Positions 51,477 through 61,100 of a stretch of 64,000 nt of DNA are shown piece by piece. The translations under genes were made by a program, and so were the position numbers. The notes below the pieces were generated by a model. It was not told the origin of the DNA and ran no database searches. It saw only the letters and a list, made by a program, of their open reading frames with translations. The stretch is from Bugulina stolonifera (taxonomy: Eukaryota; Bryozoa; Gymnolaemata; Cheilostomatida; Bugulidae), in the NCBI GenBank assembly GCA_935421135.1, contig OW285192.1, positions 3,949,501 through 4,013,500 of the forward strand, written 5' to 3'. Position 1 is the stretch's first letter. Each line of letters begins with the position of its first letter.

Positions 51477-54400
51477 AGGATCAGTGTCACCGTTTTTGTT
51501 TACATTTTGAGACACCCATGTGCTCGCTAGAGCGAACGTCATGATTGGTTACTTGAACTTTATTATAATTGGCTAACTAAATCGAATGCGCATGTACACG
51601 TGTGGGAAAACCCATTGGGTGATCGATGGGAATCAGTTGGCTGTGGACAGAATTAGAATAAAATATAATATTTTGCTTTTGCCAAAATGAAATTATTGTT
51701 GCAAGATGAAAATGCTATCAAGAGATGATATGATACAAGGTATATGGCAAGCACAGCAAAAATTGCAATCATTTGATTATCATATCGAATCAATGAAAGT
51801 AAATTAATTTTGATTTTAATTTAATTCTTAATGTCAATGTGAATGTACTATGCCAGTGTAGTTGATATTAAAAAAAGTTATTTATACATGTGGATATAGC
51901 AATGATAATTATTGTTATTTACTTTTTGTTCACATTGGTACATAAGTAATTTGTTAAAATAACATACTAGTTACTTATGGCTAATTATTATGAATGTAGC
52001 CTACTTTACTATTTTAAACTCTACTAAAATGGATAAAATGCAAGATAAAATATTGGGATTATAATATTAAATTGATTAACTATGATTGTTGCTATCTACA
52101 TATATGTAGGCCTATATACAGCACCTAATCAAAAACTTAATTTATTGAATTTCAAAATAATTGTATCCTTTGATTGCAGCCGTAAGTAAAATAAACTTTT
52201 GATGACACTATAGTCAACTCATTTGCTTTCTCTGTTGTAATAATAATACTATGATGACTAAAATGTGTGTAATGAATGCTTCTTTTTAGCAGTTTGTCAA
52301 GACTATGACCCAGGAATGTCAAGTCCCATCAATGGCAACCTCTTAAAGTCATACTTGAGTGACGAGGATTGTACCTTGGACACTGAGTTGACTTGTTGTA
52401 CATAGGTATACATAAGGTAAGTGCATCATCAACTTTCGAGGTTCTGTCTAATCAAAAAATGTGAAGTGTTGACGCATCAGTACAGCAAAACTTTCGCTGT
52501 AAACATTGCTGCATGTACATGTTACTTTTCTGTACTGTGGTTTTTGGAATGTAGCCTAGCAAAATTGGTATCGATTTGATTTGTATTCATCATTTTCAAT
52601 CTATTACATTGTACCTAGCAGTTATATTCAGTTGCTTAATGTGGTCTGATTTTAGGTACCATCTGTTGATGTTAATGTACTTTTAAGTGATCCAATGGTA
52701 TGATAACATGTTCACACAATGTTGTAGAATAGAAACATCTATCAAGCAACATGCTTGAACTGAAGTACTTACCAACAGTTCGAGCAGCCAAATCAATCGT
52801 ATGGTTTGTAAAGTATTGACCGGTACCTTCAAATATTAATATTCTGCCACAATTGGAATTTTTTTCATTTTTATATGTATTAGTTGCAGTTGGCCTGATA
52901 TTTCATGTATGATCTTTCAGTAAATAGAATTTCAATGAGTACAGTACATGTTGTATTTGATGCCTGTGATGGCCAATTCCATTTTGATTTTTTTCTATTT
53001 TGTGCAGTTACATTAGTGATCTTTTCTATTTACTAAGTCGATTATTACTGCCCCGTTTCAAGTGACCGTAATCCACAAGCTTTAATGTTAACAAGAACTA
53101 ATATTATGCACTCATGGTTATTTGCAATTAGCCGAGTGGATTTAGTTTTGTTCCCAGATGTCATTATTTTGAATTCCAAGATTACTCATGTTTTTTTGTG
53201 TTTGCAGCCATAGTAAATGGAAATTACATGCAGCTCAAAATTTATACTTTATAGACTATTATATTTGATTTTACATTTATTTTGTGCTATTTTTCTTATC
53301 TTTCTTAGGCTTTAGGGAGGATTTATTGTACTAGATGAAACTGCAATTTTCCATTTGCAAAGACATGTAAGTGCTGTAGTTATGAACATCAATTTACTGA
53401 TTATTTACCAATACAGTCTCTAGACAAATTTTATTGCCCTCTCCGTTTTATGACACCGAGCTGTGATTGCAAGATTAATTTAGGCCTACTAGTATACTTT
53501 TGGCAAAGTGCTGGAGACTAAAACCAATAGCCATGGAATCACGTGCACAAGTATAGATCCGCTCAAATATGATTCATATACATTTAAACAAAAATGTTTG
53601 AAATGATTCTGGCTATTATTTGATTTGTCGTACTTTCTGAAAATGTAACCGTCATTCTTAGTTATTAATATGAGGACATCAAATGACTATTCAACTTCAA
53701 TATGTTAAAACATTTATTGTTGATTTACGATATCTGTTTATAACAAAATACAACGATGAAAACAGCCGAATCCAGAGTAAAATACATGTGTAAAGTATTG
53801 AACATGAACAGAAATCATAATGAGATACACAGTCCATGTAGCGTGCCAGCAGAAGTTTGTTTTCAATCGTAATCACTCAGCTTGAATGCTGAGGCACTAT
53901 AACGCTTCACCTTTTATAGAGTTAGTTGTTGAAGAAACCTCTTGGAGTACGGGTGAACTGTACATTTGGAACGCTTCTTTTGCAATCCAATATGTACTAT
54001 CTGCAATTCAAATTTGTAGAGCATTTTATTAAGAAAAGTGGTTGTGACCCTCGAAGAGAACACATCAATAGTTAGTGGCAATGTAGTTTTGGTTGGGTTC
54101 AACTCTCACAGCAGAATTTCCCACCCTGTTGAATAGATGATGCTGAAGTACTAGTACTGATAATCAAGTTAATGTACATAACATATTACTGCTACAACAC
54201 TTACCTATGCTTTTTCCAACATTGGAGATAAAGATGATATGGTGCAAGCTGGAGAATAGATGAATTTGAATTTCCACACCAGTGTCTGGTCGCATGGAAT
54301 TGGTCTAGCTTTGTTCCCGTTCGTTCATACAGCTTTGGAATCTCACTGTGCTAAATAATAATGATAATAATATAATATTCATGGCGCCAAACACAATTCT

Positions 54401-56349
54401 TTAATGTGGCTGCCCGATAGCAGAGCTAGTCGAATGGGTCTCCATGGCTCCTAGAACTGAACATTATTATAGTTCGATATGGCACAGAAGGAAGACTTTC
54501 GGAATGAAAACCTAAATCACATGGGTTGTCAGTTTTATTAGCTAAAGCATGTGTGTTTTACATTTTGCAAGAATAAACTGATGAAATTTACCTCAATGAG
54601 TTTATAAGTTTGTGCATAAGTTAAATTCAAGAAGACGGTTTTAATGCTACCTTGTAACGAGCCTTGTCGCTACATAATAAATTATAAACACCTACCAGTA
54701 GGAAGAACTGGATGTAGAAATTGAGGTTGGCATTCGATTTACATATTCTTCATCAAAGGTGAGTGTGTGTCTTTACCCTGCTCACCAGATCATTCCTTCT
54801 TTCCAACAAACAGTCGAGGTCAACTATGTCTTTATCAATGTCAGGAAAGTTACTTGCTGACAGTATTGGAACTAGCCTGTAATCAACACAGTGAGTACAT
54901 CATAAGATACAAATACGATAAAAACATAAAATGCTTTAGAAATAGAACTTGGCTGTTTTAAACGAAAAGAAACTTTGACCATGCAAACATACATAAAAGT
55001 ACACCAGGTTAGCTCAGCTGCATTAGATAGGGGTGAGTTTGTGTCTAATGAAGTTAGTATCAGTCCCACCAATCTTTTAGATTTAGCCTGAGAAAAGGGG
55101 GGGGGGGGGGGCTTGAAAGAGTGAATAAACTAAATACAGTAATTCAAATATCTTGGATAGACCAGATCAGTCAATTGATTATTTTAGAAATAAACTTTAT
55201 GATGGAATTATTGTTTGCATTTTCGCAGGATATGTATATTGTAAATTCAAAGTTATATTTGAATATGTATATTGTAGATGATTTAATACAACAATACAAT
55301 AACTTCACACTTTTACAAAGTTCATTGTGACCGATTGTCAAAACTAAATTTAACACTAACTGAAATTTAGTTTCACCAGTATTGTAATATAAAAATATAA
55401 ATATATGTTTATGTTAAAATCATAATGATATGATAATCATTTAGATTATTATATTAAATTATATCATAATATAACCTAATTAACATTATAATAATATGAA
55501 ATATCATAATCACATGATTTCCTTTTTTTGTATTATAAGTTATCTAACTCTTTTCATCATTTAAAAAATTAATATAAATATTATAATTATTCAATTATTA
55601 TTATAATAATATTTAATTTCAAACCTAATCATTTGTTTTTTAAACGAAATAAATAAAAAAGAGTACAGTCATATAATATATTAAATGCTTACTGTGCTGA
55701 GTATTGTGGTAGCTGACAATCTGGCCATAAACTAAGCTCATATTCTTTAGAAAATGAAATTTATGAAATGAAAATCCAAATTTCGAACGTCATTCTTAGC
55801 ATTTCTGTGCACTATAAATTCTCAACTCAATCCATAGACATAGACGAAGATAGATAGTATAGTACCTTGGTACTTGCGATAACTCTGTGATCAATTGTAT
55901 TGTAAACAAAATACCACGTGCAGACCGCTAGCATGGTCATGTGACTTTGTTTTGTTTATAAAATTTGATGCTAGTATGATAATCCATAGTTTCGGATAAA
56001 CAATGGCAGCTATAAAAATAAAACTTTTTTCGAGGGTGTAATATAAATTGAAGGGTGCATGGTTGCAAGTAGTATATGCTCATGGATTATTTTTGCATTT
56101 TTCAGGCTACTTTTGAAAATATTCTCCAAAAACCAAACCTCTCTCTATACAACTTATATAAAAAAATTGCCGTTTAGGGTGTCTTCATTAAAAAAATCGT
56201 CCTAGGGCAGCACATAGCGCATCGCGCGATGCATCATGGGAAGCAGAAATATGTTGAGAGCACAACTCTGCAACTTGTAACTTTCCTGCTGCCTTCATTT
56301 TAACACAAATCTACATTTGCTGAGCAAGGTAATTAGTGACAGGGATCCT
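51477..56349. mobile_element. Candidate 4.9-kb TTAA-flanked DNA transposon
   Basis: TTAA (51473-51476) is followed by AGGATCAGTGTCAC; at the far side GTGACAGGGATCCT is followed by TTAA (56350-56353). The ends are thus inverted (AGGATCnnTGTCAC) and flanked by TTAA, as in piggyBac and Kolobok elements. No transposase could be recognised inside, and a SINE tail sits within it, so it may be old or the two ends may belong to separate elements. An exon-like piece at about 52292-52406 is unassigned. Confidence 0.45.
54385..54515 (-). mobile_element. SINE body fragment, minus orientation
   Basis: The complement reads GGTTTTCATTCCGAAAGTC, then TCTGTGCCATATCGAACTAT, then GACTAGCTCTGCTATCGGGC and AGCCACATTAAAGAATT, matching the body of the SINE at 56674-56965 closely. 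The tRNA-like head is missing. Confidence 0.85.
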
Positions 56350-56673
56350 TTAAAGCTTCTGCTTTTATATATTTTCCCATGAAACTAATGCATGTTTTTT
56401 CAGTGTTAAAAGTGGAGGTACACGGGAGTATACGTCGTCGTAGGTCATGTTAGTGGGAACATGGCCAGCAAGTGTGTACCTTCTTCCTATTGTTGGTTTC
56501 ACTAAAGCACAGTTGGCTTTTCACTGTCAGATTTTGATGTTCTGGTTATTAAGGAACTACTGGCTATTGGTATTGGCTACACACTACATTGTACCAAGTT
56601 CTAATTAATGCCGGAAAATGAATTTGGAGGGTCTTAGATCCGTGAAGCGCTCTGGTAGCTGGAGCTCCGTAGG

Positions 56674-56965
56674 TGTTGGTGGCTGAGTGGTCTAGTTATC
56701 TGCAAGGACGTGGGTTCGAGTCCCACCAACAACCTGGAGGTTTTCGTCCCAAAGGTTTTCCCTCTGTGCCATATCGAACTATAATAATATCCAGCTCTAG
56801 GAGCCGTGGTAGCCCCTCGACTAGCTCTGCTATTGGGCAGCCACGTTAAAGAATTATTATCCCATCGGGGTGAAATTACAGCACCTCTGTATTCCAGCCA
56901 GTCAGGCTATCCCGGTGTGTCGCGCCATCGACCCGGATTCTACTCATCTCAAACAGTTCACTTCT
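56674..56965 (+). mobile_element. tRNA-derived SINE
   Basis: The head has a perfect A box TGGCTGAGTGG and B box GGTTCGAGTCC with a T-arm stem GTGGG/CCCAC. The body holds TCTGTGCCATATCGAACTAT, GACTAGCTCTGCTATTGGGC and AGCCACGTTAAAGAATT. A second copy of the body lies in reverse at 54385-54515. Confidence 0.88.
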
Positions 56966-57692
56966 AACACATTTAGACCATAGTCTAAATTATGTACATG
57001 TATATGAGAGAGCCCGAGAGACAACTTGATCCTTTGTAAACAACTTTCTCCATAGCTGTTTTGGCCATCATCCTTCAGTTCTGGAAAAAATGTTGAGGCA
57101 AATATTATCTGCCAGAGCAAAAGTATTTGAACAGTAACTTTGGTCCACTAATCACATGTACATGGATGCAATAAATACTATAATTGCTCTGGCAAATATT
57201 ATTTTTAGAATAAGAAATAACAAAAGCACAGACAGAGTTCATGGACCAAAAACACTACTACAAACAAAGGCAACAGTGTGAAGACAACCCAATAAAATCA
57301 TTGTGATGTACATTATTGTATATTCCATCTAGTTCAGTCATATACATGCAATATACACATTATATTTATATATAAATGCAATGCATAAACATGCCATTCC
57401 TGTATAAAATGTCTCGATTCTGTTGATTCCCACCTTCACACAAAATTCTGACTGGTATTTAGTTATCCACACTTAGTAAAATCTGTTTGCAAACAACCAA
57501 GGTCTCCTTTTTGATACCACTGATATACACAGAGAATAATAGTATAGACACCACTAGCATTACTTGGACATTATAATATTTATTGTATAAACTATAAATC
57601 ATAAATAAGCCACAGCCAGGGAAAAATAAACCTTATTCCCTGCAACAAATGTGAGGGAGCTGTAAGCTATAACAATCTCCAATGAATTGCTA

Positions 57693-57910
57693 ACAGTAAA
57701 CCCACAGAACACTGACAGTAAACCCACTGTACACTGAGAGTAAACCCACAGTACACTGACAGTAAACCCACAGTACACTGAGAGTAAACCCACAGTACAC
57801 TGACAGTAAACTCACAGTACACTGGTAGTAAACCTACAGTACACTGACAGTAAACCCACAGTACACTGATAGTAAACTCACAGTACACTGATAGTAAACC
57901 CACAGTAAAC
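57693..57910. repeat. 22-bp minisatellite, about ten copies
   Basis: Unit CACAGTACACTGACAGTAAA plus CC with one- or two-base variants, about 220 bp downstream of the ABCE1 stop codon, probably beyond or within its 3' UTR. The minus-strand open frames through it are artefacts of the repeat. Confidence 0.93.
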
Positions 57911-58133
57911 CATCATCTACTCAACATAGCAGCCGTGGGAAGCATTGATTCGTTTAGTACAAGTGTATAACAGATTATATTACTTCAACAAAAAACCTAA
58001 CAGTAAAATGAATATAGAATAGAACTAGTCAAGGTTGCTGGTACTACCCCCACACCTAGTCATGCTACTGCAGCAGTACATATTGGAGAATTGACTACAC
58101 AGAAACACAGGAGAAGCTGCTCTAATACCTCCA

Positions 58134-61100
58134 TTACTCCAGGAAGAAGTAGTTACCAGATTTCTTCTGTTCTGAATCCTAGAAATAAACAAAGTAAATT
58201 ATTAGCTCTCTCACTACCCAAAGGCTGATACTGAAACACAAGGGAGATGTAATTGAAATCGCTTCCACACTTGCAGGTATTATATTTATTATGTATTTCA
58301 CACAAAGTGGTATCTGTAAGGTCACTGAATAGCCATTGAAACAGTGCATCGATCTAGTACTGGAAAACTTATTCTATATTATAGTGGCATATTTATTTGT
58401 GTGTAAACAGTAGTTATAATGTAATACTCCAGTGAACATTGTGAGCCACTAAGTAACCTTCAGTTCCCACAAATATTACCTGACATTGACAAGACTGGAT
58501 ATGAGACAGCTCTGCTTGTGTATAAGTGCACTACATTTTATTGCTAATAGTGAAACACATGACAAGATTGTGAATACAAAAGGTCGTTTAACTAAGCTAG
58601 ATCCAGCACTAATCAATTCATCTCAAGTAGCTGATACATCTGGACTACATAAACAGGTGGTCACGTTAATCAACATGATCTCTATAGTACGGTTTGTACA
58701 GACAGACGTACCTTGACTGAGTCCATCTTGTTAATACGAGGCCTATAGTTATCCTTGTCTCTCCTGAACGTGATGTTTAAAGATTTCAGGAACTTATTCA
58801 TACCATTGAGTAGAGTCTGTGGTGTGTTACACTGAGTATCGACCGATGGTATACCGTCAAATACTACCACTCTATCAGCCATGTATGTAGCCATTATAAA
58901 ATCGTGCTCCACTATAAACGCCGTTTTCTTGGCATGCAATATGAACCTAAAAGAGAAAATATAAACCTAGAACAGAGAGAACATACGCCTTAATCATATC
59001 CCCAGTATGTAACATAGCAAGACACGTGTCTATACCAGTGCAGTGGAGGACTTCTCAACAGAATACCAACTAATTTAGTCATAGATACACAAGAGAGATC
59101 ATTAGCTGTATCATGACTCACCTTCTAATGACCTTGGCAGCATGGAGACGTTGCTCAGAGTCCAGATAAGCAGAAGGCTCATCTATGAGGTATACGTCGG
59201 CTGGTTTACCAAGACACAGAGCAATAGCTACTCTCTGTAGTTCACCACCAGACAAGTTCTGTACCTATATAACATATTTTTACACACTGGAGGAACACGC
59301 TTCACTTCAGAATATTTTAGACAGACAAATAGAGGGGGTAAGTTTAGCTAAGTTCCAATTAAAACATATTCGCAGCGAGCTGCAGTAGGTCTATCTGTCA
59401 TTCTCCTCTGAAATATTAATTCACCAAAAAGCAATAGATTCACAGCAGCATAATATGGTTGACAGAGCATACTACATACTGGGTTTTAAAAACGCATATA
59501 AAAGATAACAATTTTGGTAAAAATGGACTTGAGAAGGGCATAACGCGATTTTAATTTAATGAACCCCACCAAAAATCTATTTTAACTTAACGACCACAAA
59601 GGTTCAGGATTGTGGTAAAATGTGGTGATACAAAGTGTGATGGTACAAAAGTACAAACAAAATGTTGTATAGTAATTTGCAAATAGCAAGCTTCAAATTA
59701 GTATACTACGAGGGTCATTCAGTAAGTAAGGTGAATTTTTTCATATAAGGACTTGTATTGTTCATACGAGGTGCGTTCAAAAAGTAGATGGAAATTTTAA
59801 ATTATCGTCATTTTATTTGGGTTAAAAGTGACCGAGCTTCACAAAAATTTCACATACTGAACTATTAATGTGCATCACCCTCAAAATAATCTCCATTAGA
59901 GTATATCCATCTCTGCCACCTCCCCTGCCACTTTTCCATACAGTGCCCGAATTCATCCGGTTTCAGACTCTTAAGAACTCGATCGGTGTAAGCTTGAATG
60001 GCCGCAATGCTTTCGAAACACTCTCCTTTCAGCGTAAACTTGGTCTTGGGAAACAAATAAAAGTCATTGGGAGCTAAATCTGGCGAGTAGAGAGGGTGAT
60101 CAACAGAAAAGACACCATTCTTTGTCAGCCATTCCTTGGTCCTGAGGGCTTTGTGTGGTTGTCAGTTAACAGCCGCAGGACAAACTTTGCTGTCACACGT
60201 CTCATCCCCCCAGGTCTTCAGTGAAAATAGTGTGAACTGATCCAATAGATCAACCACACTCTTCAGAAAGTTCTCTGAATGCTAGTCTCCTGTCTCCATA
60301 GATTTTGACGCGGATAAGAGCAATGTTTTCTGCATTCCTGCTTGATGTTGGTCTGCCAGACCTTCGCTCATCTTTGACACTGGTGTGACCATCTTCAAAT
60401 CTTTTTATCCAGTTGTAGATACTACTTTTACACATCACAGACTCACCAAATGCTTGGTGTAAACTTTCAATAATGTCAGACTTTTTCTACCCTGTTTTTA
60501 CTAGGAACTTTATTACACATCTCTGCTCTTCCACTAATGAAATTTCAGCCATCCTTAGAAAATTAGGAAATGGCAGTGAAGTTCACTTTGCATTATGGGA
60601 TATAACCTGAGAACCATGGGTTGCCCAAGAAAAATTTTTTGCAAATTATCTCCTGAGACATAGACGAAACAACTCCCAAAAAAAGAAAATCATACCTATT
60701 AATGGAAAGAAATTGTAACAACTTTCCACCTACTTTTTGAACGCACCTCGTAGAAACATAATGTTTTTGTATTTTTTTACATAATTTCCATTTTAAAACA
60801 CCCACCAATTTATTTTGAGATTATGAATACCTTTCTTAGACTTTTTGAGATTTTTTTCTAAATCACCAATCAAGCAGAATGCTCCAGGATTGAGTAGAGG
60901 TCAGAAATAAATTTTTTTGTGACTGAAGGATGTAAACCCAGCGAAATGTATAGCAGGATGTTAAATGTGTATGGAGCAGCTTGTTTTGGCCAAAAAGGTC
61001 TAAAAATGGGCTAAATTGTTCAAAGAAGGCCGGACAAGTGTTCATGATCAAGAAAGGTCAGGCAGGCCTACAGAGGTGAGAACCTCTACCATGACCCAAT

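Larger units (their letters stand above)
49968..58133. other. Gap between the DUF229 start and the ABCE1 3' end
   Basis: No gene recognised. The DUF229 promoter should lie just right of 49967 and the ABCE1 3' UTR just left of 58134. Most of it may be one TTAA-flanked element (51477-56349); SINE copies and a minisatellite follow. Minus-strand open frames at 50101-50415 and 53914-54102 have no recognisable domains. 55440-55680 is extremely AT-rich, and a poly-G run lies at about 55098-55112. Confidence 0.55.

Noticed and set aside
57599..57903. Repeated hydrophobic frames (LLSVYCGFTVSVLW-like)
   Set aside because: They are frames through a 22-bp minisatellite downstream of ABCE1.
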